Positions 40,919-50,139 of a stretch of 64,000 nt of DNA are shown here, piece by piece (position 1 is the first letter of the stretch; each line of letters starts with the position of its first letter). The stretch comes from Acidimicrobiia bacterium. GTDB lineage: Bacteria; Actinomycetota; Acidimicrobiia; IMCC26256; PALSA-555. A model generated the notes under the pieces. It saw only the letters and a list, made by a program, of their open reading frames with translations, did no database searches and had not been told where the DNA came from. The stretch lies in the NCBI GenBank assembly GCA_040881685.1, contig JBBECS010000002.1, positions 33,415 through 97,414 on the forward strand, read 5' to 3'. The position numbers were made by a program, and so were the translations under genes.

Positions 40919-41896
40919 ATGAGGCCGGCCGAGACCCTCGAGCTCGCTCCGCTGGCCGACGACCTCGCTCGCGTCGAGGCCCGGCTGCACGACTCGGTGC
41001 GTCACCCCGACCGCTTCCTCGGTGAGATCGCCTCGCACCTGGTCACCGCGGGTGGGAAGCGCATCCGCCCGACGCTCACCCTTTGTGCCGCGTATTCGGC
41101 CACCACCGGCGATGCGCCAGCCTCCGAGCAGGCGGTGACCGGGGCGGTAGCCGTCGAGCTCGTGCACCTCGGCTCGCTCTACCACGACGACGTGATCGAC
41201 GAGGCCGAGACCCGTCGCGGGGTGCCGAGCGTCAACGCCCGCTGGTCCAATATCGTCGCGATCCTCTCGGGGGACTACCTGCTGGCCCGGGCCTCCGCGC
41301 TCGCGGCATCGCTCGGTGCCGACGTGGCCGGGCTGCTCGCCGACACCATCGGGGAGCTGTGCCGGGGTCAGGTGCTGGAGCTGCAGCACCTGTACGACGT
41401 GGGCCGCTCCGAAGAGGACTACCAGTCCACGATCGAAGGCAAGACGGCGTCCCTGTTCGCGACGGCTTGCCGGATCGGCGGAATGGTGAACGACGTCGAC
41501 GAGCCGACGCTTGACGCGCTCACCCGCTACGGGCACCACCTCGGCATGTGCTTCCAGATCGTCGACGACTGCCTCGACCTCACCGCCACCGACGAGACCC
41601 TCGGGAAGCACGCGGGCCAGGACCTCGTCGAGGGCATCTACACCCTGCCGGTGATCTACGCGCTCGGAGCGTGCGATCCGCTGCGCGACCTGCTCGGCGC
41701 GCCGTTGGATTCGGCGCGGCTGCTCGAAGCGCGCGCGCTTGCCACGTCAGACGGCGCGATCCCCACGGCGCTGGACGTGGCCCACGACCACGCGACGAAG
41801 GCCAGCGAGGCACTCGCCGGCGCGGAGAGCCTCGACGCGACCGTGACCGCGGGGCTCCGGCGCCTCGTGCAAGGCCTCGTCAGCCGCGATCGCTAA
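40919..41896 (+). CDS. Polyprenyl diphosphate synthase (trans, long-chain)
   Basis: 325 residues of isoprenoid synthase fold. The first Asp-rich motif is LYHDDVIDEA, the second FQIVDDCLDLTA, and GGKRIRPTLTL and EGKTASLFATA are further signatures. Small residues sit before the first motif, which suggests a long product such as a menaquinone side chain. I choose the ATG at 40919 (MRPAETLEL); an upstream frame to 40832 lacks family match. Its TAA overlaps the stop of the convergent SGNH gene (CTAA). Confidence 0.9.
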   Translation: MRPAETLELAPLADDLARVEARLHDSVRHPDRFLGEIASHLVTAGGKRIRPTLTLCAAYSATTGDAPASEQAVTGAVAVELVHLGSLYHDDVIDEAETRRGVPSVNARWSNIVAILSGDYLLARASALAASLGADVAGLLADTIGELCRGQVLELQHLYDVGRSEEDYQSTIEGKTASLFATACRIGGMVNDVDEPTLDALTRYGHHLGMCFQIVDDCLDLTATDETLGKHAGQDLVEGIYTLPVIYALGACDPLRDLLGAPLDSARLLEARALATSDGAIPTALDVAHDHATKASEALAGAESLDATVTAGLRRLVQGLVSRDR

Positions 41897-42594
41897 TCCG
41901 GACAACGACCTTCGACGAGCTCGCCGCAGGCCTCGAGCGTGTCGTTGACGGCTTGCGCGATGAACCCGGCATACGCGCGCTTCCCCGCCGGCGAGAAATG
42001 CAGGCCGTCACCGCGCAGGATGGTCGGGTCCTCGATCATCACCGCACTGAAGTCCCCCACCGTCAGGTTCGACCAGCGTTCGGTCGCGTCGCGGATCAGC
42101 TCGTTGATCGCGCGACCGGCAGGCGGGGGCGCGGCCGGTCGGTCGTCCACGTGCGTCAGCCAGACCACCGGCCGCTCACCTACGAGCTCCATCATCTGAT
42201 CGAGACGCGCCGGGAACGCCAACACGTTGGCCGGCTCGAGCGCGTCGTTGGTGCCGAGTCCCACCACGACGACGTCGGGATCACTCTCCAGCAAGGGCGG
42301 CACCTTCTGCATCCAGAAAGCGTCCAGGTCCTTGAGCCCGTAGCCAGGGACACCGAGGAGCGTCGGTTCGATGCCCACGTTGCGCAACGCGGCGTCGACG
42401 TCGGCCCCTGACTCGAAGAGGTTCGAGTCCCCGATCACCAGGACGCGTGGCGAGGATGGAATCGGTTCACGCGTGGTCGTCGTCGTGGAGCGGCCGGCGG
42501 GGTCGGTCGAGCACCCTGAGGTCGCGAATGCGACGGCGATCGAGGCGATGGCGAGCAGGGCGACGCCGAGGACGCCGCGTCGGCGTCGGGTCAC
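41893..42594 (-). CDS. SGNH-hydrolase-type lipoprotein
   Basis: 233 residues. The N-terminus RRRRGVLGVALLAIASIAVA with the lipobox ATSGC marks a lipoprotein. The SGNH blocks follow: VLVIGDSNLF (nucleophile Ser), LGVPGYG, VGLGTND and the C-terminal DGLHFSPAG with the catalytic Asp and His. It is an esterase-like enzyme on the outer side of the membrane, possibly acting on acetylated glycans or lipids; the substrate is unknown. It is the last gene of the long minus-strand run and starts 4 bases inside the hydrolase gene. Confidence 0.88.
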   Translation of the reverse strand: MTRRRRGVLGVALLAIASIAVAFATSGCSTDPAGRSTTTTTREPIPSSPRVLVIGDSNLFESGADVDAALRNVGIEPTLLGVPGYGLKDLDAFWMQKVPPLLESDPDVVVVGLGTNDALEPANVLAFPARLDQMMELVGERPVVWLTHVDDRPAAPPPAGRAINELIRDATERWSNLTVGDFSAVMIEDPTILRGDGLHFSPAGKRAYAGFIAQAVNDTLEACGELVEGRCPD

Positions 42595-43415
42595 GAAGCG
42601 AGTCGGGACGGAGCCACCACTTCCTTGAGGAAGTCGAGCACCGCCGCGTTGTAGGCGTTGGGTGCTTCGACCATGAGCGCGTGGGCTGCGCCTCGCAGCT
42701 CGAACAGCTGCGAGCCGGGGATCAGCTCATTGAGCTCCTCGGCGTCGCCGAGCGGCGTGAGCAGATCCTGACTACCCGTGATCACCAGCGCGGGCACCGC
42801 GACGCGGCACAGATCAAAGCGCACGTCGTCTGGCGCGTCCAGGATCGCTTGCACCTGCGCGGCGAACGCCTCGGGCGTGGCTTGGAGCAGGACGCGCGCC
42901 ATGAGGTTCAACCATCCGCCGAACCGGCGCCGCAGCCTGGGCCCGACGAGCCAGTGCAGGCCGTCGCTCGCCAGCGCGCCCGTACCGCGCTCCAGCACCG
43001 CGTCGGCCCACTCCTGGAGCAACTCCCGGCGCCAGTCATGGTGCTTGCAGGCGGTGCAGGCGAGCACCAGGGAACGGACCCGATCGGCGTGCTCCACTGC
43101 GAGGAACTGCGCGATCGCTCCACCCATCGACGCGCCCATCACATGCGCAGACTCGACGCCTTCTGCGTCGAGCACCGCGACGGCATCATCGGCCATCTCG
43201 AGGAGCGAGTACGGCCGCGGTGCGCCGGCACTGCCACCCACGCCGCGGTTGTCGACGGCGATGCAGCGAAACCGTCGGCCGAACGCCATGCGCTGGAGTG
43301 CCCAACCCCGCGAGTCGGCACCGAGGCCTTGGAGCATGAGGACCGGCTCGCCGTTCGTGCGACCGTACGTGTGATACGCGATCGTCGTCCCGTCGCTCAC
43401 GGTCGTCGTGCGCAT
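42591..43415 (-). CDS. Alpha/beta hydrolase
   Basis: 274 residues. The oxyanion turn is LMLQGLGADSRGW, the nucleophile elbow MGASMGGAIAQF, the Asp lies in ITGSQDLLTPL and the His in GAAHALMVEAPNAY. The shape resembles 3-oxoadipate enol-lactonases and esterases of that branch, but the substrate cannot be inferred. It overlaps the SGNH gene by 4 bases and abuts the acyltransferase-like gene, so these three envelope or lipid-type genes are probably one transcript. Confidence 0.88.
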   Translation of the reverse strand: MRTTTVSDGTTIAYHTYGRTNGEPVLMLQGLGADSRGWALQRMAFGRRFRCIAVDNRGVGGSAGAPRPYSLLEMADDAVAVLDAEGVESAHVMGASMGGAIAQFLAVEHADRVRSLVLACTACKHHDWRRELLQEWADAVLERGTGALASDGLHWLVGPRLRRRFGGWLNLMARVLLQATPEAFAAQVQAILDAPDDVRFDLCRVAVPALVITGSQDLLTPLGDAEELNELIPGSQLFELRGAAHALMVEAPNAYNAAVLDFLKEVVAPSRLAS

Positions 43416-44161
43416 CAGACCTCGCGGAGCAAGTCGTGGACCGCGTCGCGCACGGCCTCGGAGATCTCGGCCGCCGCGAGCTGGTCGTCGGCCTCCGTGC
43501 CCGACGGCGGGAGCAGTGGCTCACCCACGAGCACCCGCCACCGACGCACAGGGAGGCCGAGCGGGCCACCGGGCCTGACCGCCACCGGGATCACGGGGAA
43601 CCCGAGCGTTGCCGCCAGCAGCGCCCGCGGCGGCTCTCCCGCTCCCCTGGTCGACTTCGCTGGCTTCGTCTCTTGCGGCGACGGATGGCCAAGCCACACG
43701 CCGCCGCGTCCCCTGGTGAGCCAGGAGGGAGCGAGCGGCGCGGCCGCGAGGTGGCCGGCGCGCAGGAGCGCGGCGACGTCGCTCGGGAGCGAGCCGATCG
43801 CGCCGAGCTTGTTGAGCATGGGCCCGACGACCGGGAGATCGGGTGCGCCGACGACGCGCAAGCGGCGGCCGGTCGCTCGGCGCACACCCAGCACGAGCAC
43901 GATCGGCTCGAGCAGTCCGAGACCACGATTCGCGACGAGGAGCGCGGGTCCGACCTGCGGGAGGTTCTCGGCGCGCTTGACGTGCACACGAATCGGCGCG
44001 CCGAGCGGCGCGACGACGTCCATGAAGTGGGGATCGGCGCCGAGCTCGTCTACCGCGTAGCGGCCGTCGAAGCGACGGCGCAGCGCATCGAGCGGCGCGT
44101 CGACCGCGAGCACTCGGTCTGCGTCGATGCCGTAGTTCGGCTTGATCGCGGTCCCTGTCAC
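43415..44161 (-). CDS. PlsC-like acyltransferase with degenerate active site
   Basis: About 248 residues from the GTG at 44161. The order of blocks is that of lysophospholipid acyltransferases (LLVANRGLGLLEPIVLVLGV, then LPVVGPMLNKLGAIGSLPSD, then LGFPVIPVAV). The catalytic HX4D is missing: the His is Arg in ANRGLGLLEP. The FPEGTR region is replaced by GGVWLGHPSPQETKPAKSTR, which is encoded by a copy of repeat B. It is therefore probably not a working acyltransferase. Longer frames to 44332 run through another copy of repeat B and are not supported. Confidence 0.65.
   Translation of the reverse strand: MTGTAIKPNYGIDADRVLAVDAPLDALRRRFDGRYAVDELGADPHFMDVVAPLGAPIRVHVKRAENLPQVGPALLVANRGLGLLEPIVLVLGVRRATGRRLRVVGAPDLPVVGPMLNKLGAIGSLPSDVAALLRAGHLAAAPLAPSWLTRGRGGVWLGHPSPQETKPAKSTRGAGEPPRALLAATLGFPVIPVAVRPGGPLGLPVRRWRVLVGEPLLPPSGTEADDQLAAAEISEAVRDAVHDLLREV
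43631..43708 (+). repeat. Interspersed repeat B, copy inside the acyltransferase-like gene
   Basis: CCCCTGGTCGACTTCGC, GGCTTCGTCTCTT and GACGGATGGCCAAGCCAC follow the same order as CCCTGGTCGACTCGGC, GGCTCCGTCTCCT and GACGGGCGGCAAAGCCAC at 47624-47675. The frame stays open through it. Confidence 0.5.
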
Positions 44162-44181
44162 GCAACCCGCCTTCTGGCCGC

Positions 44182-44320
44182 GCTCGCTCGGCGGCGGGAA
44201 CCAGCTTGCCGGTCGACTCCGCAGGCTCCGTCTCCTGATTGACGAGCGGCAAAGCCCCTCGCCAATCGCCGCCGCCCTACGGGACGCTCGCCAGCGTCTG
44301 CGAGCTCGCTTCGCTCGCCG
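44182..44320 (+). repeat. Interspersed repeat B, between SDR and acyltransferase-like genes
   Basis: The fullest copy: GGCGGCGGGAACCAGCTTGC, CGGTCGACTCCGCAGG, CTCCGTCTCCTG, GACGAGCGGCAAAGCC, GCCGCCGCCCTACGGG and the tail GCGAGCTCGCTTCGCTCGCC. Its first half matches 27591 and its middle matches 47601. Confidence 0.7.
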
Positions 44321-44324
44321 CCGA

Positions 44325-45293
44325 TCATGCAACCTCCGCGCGTTCGGTCGCGGCGATTGGGGTCACGGTGGCCCAGTCGAACACGTCGACGAGCACTTCC
44401 TGCGTCGGGTGCACGAAGCCGAGGTCGAGCACGTCCGTGGCACGGCTGCCGTCGGCAACGCGCCCGCGGTGCAGCACCTCTTCGACGTGGTCGGGAATCG
44501 GGGCACCCGCGACGGTGACGAGACGGCGAGCCGCGGCCCATCCCGGGCCGACCACGGGCAGCGGCACCCGACCGCCGAGGCGCACCGCCTGCCATGGGCT
44601 CGTTGCGCCAGGCCCGACGACGTTGAGCGGACCGTCGTACCCACGGACGAGCGCCTCGACCATGGCGCGCGCGGCGTCGTCGTGATGGAGCAACGCGAAG
44701 GGCGGGTCGGCGAACGCGGGCACCGGAACCACCGGCAGCCGAAGGAGCCGCGCCAGCGGGCTCGGCGCATGCGAGCCGGCCACGACGGCGTATCGCAGCG
44801 CGCAGACCGCGATCCCGTCGCGGCGAGCCAGATCGGACGCCATCGCCTCGACCTCGAGCAGCATGCGGCCGTACTGCGTGGTAGGCGCGAGCGGCGCGCG
44901 CTCGTCGGGGAGCTTGGGCCTGCCGGAGCCGCGGCCGTACACCTCGAGACCGCTGCGCAGCACAACCCGATCGAGCCGTCCGGCGCGCGTCGCGGCGTGG
45001 AGCGCCACGACCGTGCACGTCTCGGTCGCGCGGGCGGCCTCGTGCGGCTCGACGCGCGCGTCTGGCTCGTACACGCCCATGTGCGCGATCGCCGTCGGTG
45101 CGAAGTCGGTGACGAACTCCGTGAGGCGATCGCGATCGCTCGGGTCGATCCGGGTGAACGTTGCCCGGTGCAACCGCCGCCGCGGCGGCACGAAGTCGCA
45201 GCCGGCGACCTCGTCGATGTCAGTACGCGCCTCGAGCATCTGGGCGACCTTCGTGCCCAGCACGCCGCCCATGCCTGTGACCAGCACTTTCAT
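44325..45293 (-). CDS. NAD-dependent epimerase/dehydratase-like (extended SDR) protein
   Basis: 322 residues of Rossmann fold with the NAD-binding GMGGVLG near residue 7 and the DFVP region after strand 2. The Tyr of the YxxxK active site is in TTQYGRMLLE, but the Lys is Leu, so it is an atypical member. It may bind rather than convert its substrate or use another residue. The neighbours suggest lipid or envelope functions. Its ATG overlaps the lysS stop (ATGA). Confidence 0.78.
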   Translation of the reverse strand: MKVLVTGMGGVLGTKVAQMLEARTDIDEVAGCDFVPPRRRLHRATFTRIDPSDRDRLTEFVTDFAPTAIAHMGVYEPDARVEPHEAARATETCTVVALHAATRAGRLDRVVLRSGLEVYGRGSGRPKLPDERAPLAPTTQYGRMLLEVEAMASDLARRDGIAVCALRYAVVAGSHAPSPLARLLRLPVVPVPAFADPPFALLHHDDAARAMVEALVRGYDGPLNVVGPGATSPWQAVRLGGRVPLPVVGPGWAAARRLVTVAGAPIPDHVEEVLHRGRVADGSRATDVLDLGFVHPTQEVLVDVFDWATVTPIAATERAEVA

Positions 45294-46807
45294 AACTGGT
45301 TCTCTCCCCCTGCTGGGGGTTCATCATGCCCGGCCTCGGGGCGCAGGTGGGGGAACAGGATGACCTCCCGGATCGTGGTGACCCCGGCGATCAGCATCAC
45401 CAGGCGGTCGATGCCGATCCCGAGCCCGCCGCAGGGCGGGAGGCCGTACTCGAGCGCGCGCACGTAGTCGGCGTCGACGCCGTGCGCCTCGTCGTCGCCT
45501 GCCGCGGCGAGCTTGGCCTGCGCTTCGAACCGCTCGAGCTGGTCGATCGGATCGTTGAGCTCGCTGAACGCGTTCCCCAGCTCGCGACCGAGCACAACGG
45601 GCTCGAAGCGCTCGACGAGATCCGGATCGGATCGGTGAGTACGCGCGAGCGGCGACACCTCACGGGGGTAGTCGATGACGAAAACGGGACCAACCAAGTT
45701 GGGCTCGACCGTCTTTTCGTAGAGCTCGAGCACCAGCTTCCCTGGTCCCCAACCCGGTTCGTGTGGGACGCGCGCGTCGTCGCACGCGCGCTCGAGATCG
45801 GCGAGAGCGTTGGCTGGATGCACATCGACGCCGGCGTGCTCCTTGATGAGCTCGAGCATCGGCCGACGCGGCCACGGCGGCGTCAGGTCGATGGTGACGC
45901 CTTCGACCTCGACGACGGTCGTGCCGATGGCGTCGCGCGCGCACTGGCTGACGAGCTCCTCGGCGATGCTCATCATGTCCGTGTAGTCGGCAAACGCCTG
46001 GTAGAGCTCGAGCATCGTGAACTCGGGGTTGTGACGGGTCGACAGCCCCTCGTTGCGGAATACCCGCCCGATCTCGAAGACGCGCTCGAGCCCGCCCACG
46101 ATGAGGCGCTTGAGATGGAGCTCGAGCGCGATGCGCAGCACGAGCGGCATGTCGAGCGCGTTGTGATACGTGTCGAACGGCTTCGCGGTGGCGCCACCGG
46201 CTTGCACGTGCAGCACCGGGGTCTCCACCTCGACGAAACCGTGCTCGGCGAGCACTCGTCGGATGGTCGCGATCACCGCGAACCGGATGGCGAACACGCG
46301 GCGGGCATCGTCGTTCGCGATCAGGTCGACGTAGCGCTGGCGAAATCGGGTGTCGACGTCACTCAAGCCGTGCCACTTCTCCGGCAGCGGACGGAGCGCC
46401 TTAGCGAGGAGCACGAAGTCGCGCACCTTCACCGACAGCTCGCCCTTCTTCGTCCTCATCACGGTGCCGCTGGCACCGATCCAGTCGCCGAGGTCGAGGT
46501 CGTCGAACGCTTCGTGCACGTCGTCGCCGACTTCGGAACGCGACACGAAGAGCTGCACCGAGCCCGTGCCGTCGCGCAGCGTGGCGAAGGTGAGCTTCCC
46601 TTGGCGCCGAACGAGCAAGAGCCGGCCCGCGACTCGCACCTCGTCGGCTGTCTCCGACCCGTCCTCGATGTCGGCCCAGTGCTCGTGCACCTCTGCCGCC
46701 GTGTGCGTGCGGTCGAACCGAACCGGGTACGGGTCGATCCCCGCAGCCCGGAGCGCGTCCAGCTTGGCGATCCGCCGCGCGCGCTCGTCGATCGGCCCGT
46801 CGCTCAT
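45290..46807 (-). CDS. lysS: Lysyl-tRNA synthetase, class II
   Basis: About 505 residues. The N-terminal OB-fold (VRVAGRLLLVRRQGKLTFAT) is followed by the class II core: motif 2 FEIGRVFRNEGLSTRHNPEF and motif 3 GLGIGIDRLVMLIAG. The ATG at 46807 (MSDGPIDERARR) overlaps the coaX stop (ATGA); longer frames are not needed. The C-terminal end is a few residues longer than usual (AGHDEPPAGGENQL). Confidence 0.96.
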   Translation of the reverse strand: MSDGPIDERARRIAKLDALRAAGIDPYPVRFDRTHTAAEVHEHWADIEDGSETADEVRVAGRLLLVRRQGKLTFATLRDGTGSVQLFVSRSEVGDDVHEAFDDLDLGDWIGASGTVMRTKKGELSVKVRDFVLLAKALRPLPEKWHGLSDVDTRFRQRYVDLIANDDARRVFAIRFAVIATIRRVLAEHGFVEVETPVLHVQAGGATAKPFDTYHNALDMPLVLRIALELHLKRLIVGGLERVFEIGRVFRNEGLSTRHNPEFTMLELYQAFADYTDMMSIAEELVSQCARDAIGTTVVEVEGVTIDLTPPWPRRPMLELIKEHAGVDVHPANALADLERACDDARVPHEPGWGPGKLVLELYEKTVEPNLVGPVFVIDYPREVSPLARTHRSDPDLVERFEPVVLGRELGNAFSELNDPIDQLERFEAQAKLAAAGDDEAHGVDADYVRALEYGLPPCGGLGIGIDRLVMLIAGVTTIREVILFPHLRPEAGHDEPPAGGENQL

Positions 46808-47568
46808 TGGTTGCGCTCGAAGATGATGCGCAGGCCCTGGAGGGTGAGCCACGGTTCATAGTGCTGGATCGTGCGCGAGTGCGGAATGATCGAGACAGCG
46901 AGGCCTCCGGTGGCGACGACGGTGCAGTCGCCCAGCTCCTTCTGGAACCGCTCGACGAGCGCGTCGACTTGTCCGCTGAACCCGTAGAGGGCACCAGACT
47001 GGATCGACTCCACCGTCGACTTGCCGATCACCTGGCGCGGTTCGACGAGCTCGACCCGTCGCAATGCGGCGGCGCGCTCGAAGAGCGCGTCCATGGAGAT
47101 CTCGATGCCAGGGAAGATTGCGCCGCCGAGGTACTCACCGTCGGAGCTGATCGCTTCGATCGTGTTCGCAGTTCCGAAGTCCACGACGATGGACGGGCCG
47201 CCGTAGAGGTCGTACGCGGCGACGGCGTTGGCGATGCGGTCGGCGCCCACTTCCTTGGGGTTGTCGTAGAGAATCGGCATACCGGTTCGGATCCCGGGTT
47301 CGAGGACGAGCGGGGGGAACCCGAAGTAGCGCTCGCACATCTGTCGAAGCTCGGTGGTGACGCGCGGCACGCCCGACGAGATGGCGACGCCGCTGATCTG
47401 GGACTCGAACGAGAAGCCGTGAAACCCGAGGAACTGCTGGATCATCAGTGCGAGCTCATCGGCGGTGCGCTCGGCCACCGACGCGATGCGCCAATGGTCG
47501 GCGAGGTCCTGGTCGTTGAACAGCCCGATGACGGTCTGGGTGTTCCCGGCGTCGATGCAGAGCAGCAT
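46804..47568 (-). CDS. coaX: Type III pantothenate kinase
   Basis: 254 residues of ASKHA fold. The phosphate loop is LCIDAGNTQTVIGLF, the pantothenate-side block is YDNPKEVGADRIANAVAAYD, and VVDFGTANTIEAIS and GGAIFPGIEISMDALFERAA are family motifs. It phosphorylates pantothenate, the first step of CoA synthesis, and is not feedback-inhibited by CoA. It sits with panC, panD, nadB and nadC, so CoA and NAD pathways are joined here. Confidence 0.95.
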   Translation of the reverse strand: MLLCIDAGNTQTVIGLFNDQDLADHWRIASVAERTADELALMIQQFLGFHGFSFESQISGVAISSGVPRVTTELRQMCERYFGFPPLVLEPGIRTGMPILYDNPKEVGADRIANAVAAYDLYGGPSIVVDFGTANTIEAISSDGEYLGGAIFPGIEISMDALFERAAALRRVELVEPRQVIGKSTVESIQSGALYGFSGQVDALVERFQKELGDCTVVATGGLAVSIIPHSRTIQHYEPWLTLQGLRIIFERNQ

Positions 47569-47600
47569 GAGAGCGGCTACTCCTTCAACATCGCGCACTC

Positions 47601-47703
47601 ATTCGGCGGCAGGGTACCTGCATCCCTGGTCGACTCGGCCGGCTCCGTCTCCTCCGGTGACGGGCGGCAAAGCCACCCGTCACCTGCCGCCGCCCTACGG
47701 GCC
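47601..47703 (+). repeat. Interspersed repeat B, between coaX and nadC
   Basis: GGCAGGGTACCTGC (recalling the core of repeat A), CCTGGTCGACTC, GGCTCCGTCTCCT, GACGGGCGGCAAAGCC and GCCGCCGCCCTACGGG match the copy at 44182 in order. It includes the last codons and stop of nadC. Confidence 0.65.
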
Positions 47704-48561
47704 ATTCGCTTGGGGCGCGACGTCGAGGCCGATGTCCAACGCGGGAGCCGACTGCGTGATCGCGCTGGTCGAGATGAGATCCGCGCCGGTTCCGGCGTAG
47801 TCGGCGACGTTCTCGAGCGTGATGCCCCCCGACACCTCGACGAGGGTGTCCGGGCGTGTGCCTTCACGTACGAGGCCCACGCAGTCGGCGGCCTCGGCGG
47901 GGGTCATGTTGTCGAGCATGACCATGTCGGCTCCGGCGGCGACCGCCTCCAGGACCTGATCGGCGTGGTCGCACTCGACCTCGACGCGACGACCTGGCCA
48001 GCTCTCACGGGCCTGCTTCACCGCTCCGGCCACGCCGAGCGACCCCAGGTGATTGTCCTTCACGAGCACCATCTCCGAGAGTGACCCGCGATGGTTTGCG
48101 CCACCACCGGCGCGCACCGCGGCCTTCTGGAGCGCGCGCAACCCGGGAAGCGTCTTGCGCGTATCCCAGATCTGTGCCCGTCTTGCGGCGGCCTCTACGA
48201 ATCGTCGTGTCAGCGTGGCGACTCCGGAGAGATGGCACAGGAAGTTGAGCGCGGTCCGCTCTCCAGTCAGCAGTGATCGCAGCCGACCGTCGAGGCGCCC
48301 GATCAACGCGCCGGTCTCCAACGTCGCTCCGTCGCCGAGTGCCCAGGTGACCCTCACCGCGTCGTCGAGCTGCGCGTACGTCTCCTCGACGCACGCAGTG
48401 CCAGCGAGCACGCCAGCTGCTCGAGCGACGAATGTCGCGCTCCCGAGCGCACCTTCGGGCAGGAGTGCTGCCGTGATGTCGCCTAGCGGACCGAGATCCT
48501 CGCTGAGCGCGCGAGCGACGGCGTCGCGGACGGCTTGGATCGGAGGGTCGTACTCGTTCAT
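47695..48561 (-). CDS. nadC: Nicotinate-nucleotide pyrophosphorylase (QAPRTase)
   Basis: 288 residues. SEDLGPLGDITAALLPE, TALNFLCHLSGVAT, TRKTLPGLRALQKAAVRAGG and HRGSLSEMVLVKDNH are the quinolinate and PRPP binding motifs. It turns quinolinate and PRPP into nicotinate mononucleotide. The ATG overlaps the nadB stop (ATGA). The last residues (QANGP) are encoded by repeat B. Confidence 0.96.
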   Translation of the reverse strand: MNEYDPPIQAVRDAVARALSEDLGPLGDITAALLPEGALGSATFVARAAGVLAGTACVEETYAQLDDAVRVTWALGDGATLETGALIGRLDGRLRSLLTGERTALNFLCHLSGVATLTRRFVEAAARRAQIWDTRKTLPGLRALQKAAVRAGGGANHRGSLSEMVLVKDNHLGSLGVAGAVKQARESWPGRRVEVECDHADQVLEAVAAGADMVMLDNMTPAEAADCVGLVREGTRPDTLVEVSGGITLENVADYAGTGADLISTSAITQSAPALDIGLDVAPQANGP

Positions 48562-50135
48562 CGTGTGGCGGCAACCGTGTGGAGCGGCGCGAACTTGGGC
48601 TTGCCGAAGTGCACGCCGAAGAAGAAACGACCGAGGAATCGATCGGAAGCATCAGGGAAGTCGAGACGGGTGTGCGTGCCCCGCGACTCCTTCCTGGCCA
48701 ACGCGGCTTGCACCAGCGCTGTGGCAACCGTGTGGAGGTTGCCCACCTCGGGATCGCGGGGGCTTGGCATTGCGCCGAGCTCGTCGAGTGCATGACGGAG
48801 ACTCGTCCGATCGCGCAGGACGCCGGCGTACTTCGTCATGAGGTCTTGGATCGACTCTCGCGCCACGTCGCCGGTGTCGCGAACTTCGAAGCCAATACCC
48901 GTCGCGCCGGGATAGTCACCGAGCACGCCGGCGGATTCGGGCGCATCCTTGCCGCTTTCGATGGCCTCGACGATCCGGGCACCGAACACCAGCCCGTCGA
49001 GGAGCGAGTTCGACGCGAGCCGGTTCGCGCCGTGCACCCCCGAGTTGGCTGCCTCGCCACACGCCCAGAGCCCCGGCAACGACGTGGCACCGTCGAGGTC
49101 GGTACACACGCCGCCCGACACGTAGTGCGCGGCGGGGGCGCACGGAAGCCAGTCCTTCGTAGGGTCCAGGCCAATGCCCGTGCACGCACGCCAGATCGTG
49201 GGAAAGCGGTGCTCGAAGTCCGGGATGCTCGTGCCATCGAGCCACAGATGGTCCAGGTTTCGCTCGACGAGCCGGCGCGCGATTGCCCGAGAGACGACGT
49301 CGCGCGGCGCCAGATCGCCGCGAGGATGCTCATCGGCCATGAACGCGACACCCTTCTCGTCGCGCAATACCGCGCCCTCGCCCCTCAGCGCTTCGGACAG
49401 CAGCGGCCGGGGCATCGACGGGTGGTGCAGGGCGGTTGGGTGGAACTGCATGAACTCGACGTCGGCCACCGCCACGCCGGCCCCCAGAGCCATGGCCGTC
49501 CCGTCGCCCGTCGACAGGCTGGGGTTGGTCGTGACCGCGAAGCACTGCCCAGCACCACCGGTGGCAATGATGGTGTGGCGGGCCTCGATTTCGTGCTCAG
49601 TGCCGGCGGCGTCCAGCGCCAGGACGCCAGCTGCCCGCCCAGTGGCCTTCCCTACCAGCAGGTCGCGCGCGAACCAGCGCTCCCGCACCTCCGCCGCCGT
49701 CGCACGCACTCCCTCGACGAGCGCGCGCTCGACTTCGGCACCGGTCGCGTCCCCACCCGCGTGCAGGATGCGCGCGGCCGAATGACCTCCCTCGCGGCCC
49801 AGCGCGTAAGCATCCCCGTCACGGCGGTCGAACTCGGCTCCGAGCTCCACGAGCTCGCGAACTCGATCGGGACCCTCGTACACCAAGATGCGCACGGCGT
49901 CCTCGTCGCACAGTCCGGCGCCCGCGGTCATCGTGTCGGAACGATGTAGCTCCGGCGTGTCGGGTGTGCTCGCGTCGTCTCCCAAGACCGCGGCAACACC
50001 CCCCTGCGCGAACTGAGTCGCCGACGCTCCGAGAACGTCTTTGGTCACCACGATGACCGAGCGGCCCACACGCGCGGCGCGGACCGCGGCCGAAAGACCG
50101 GCCACACCGCCGCCGAGGACCAGCACGTCGTACAT
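48558..50135 (-). CDS. nadB: L-aspartate oxidase
   Basis: A 525-residue flavoprotein with the FAD-binding start VLVLGGGVAGLSAAVRAA, the succinate-dehydrogenase-like block FAQGGVAAVLGDDAS, the capping-domain HSAARILHAGGDATG and catalytic region LLSEALRGEGAVLRDEKG. It oxidises aspartate to iminoaspartate for quinolinate synthesis. No nadA is in the window, though nadB and nadC are coupled here; nadA should lie elsewhere. Confidence 0.95.
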   Translation of the reverse strand: MYDVLVLGGGVAGLSAAVRAARVGRSVIVVTKDVLGASATQFAQGGVAAVLGDDASTPDTPELHRSDTMTAGAGLCDEDAVRILVYEGPDRVRELVELGAEFDRRDGDAYALGREGGHSAARILHAGGDATGAEVERALVEGVRATAAEVRERWFARDLLVGKATGRAAGVLALDAAGTEHEIEARHTIIATGGAGQCFAVTTNPSLSTGDGTAMALGAGVAVADVEFMQFHPTALHHPSMPRPLLSEALRGEGAVLRDEKGVAFMADEHPRGDLAPRDVVSRAIARRLVERNLDHLWLDGTSIPDFEHRFPTIWRACTGIGLDPTKDWLPCAPAAHYVSGGVCTDLDGATSLPGLWACGEAANSGVHGANRLASNSLLDGLVFGARIVEAIESGKDAPESAGVLGDYPGATGIGFEVRDTGDVARESIQDLMTKYAGVLRDRTSLRHALDELGAMPSPRDPEVGNLHTVATALVQAALARKESRGTHTRLDFPDASDRFLGRFFFGVHFGKPKFAPLHTVAATR

Positions 50136-50139
50136 CGGT

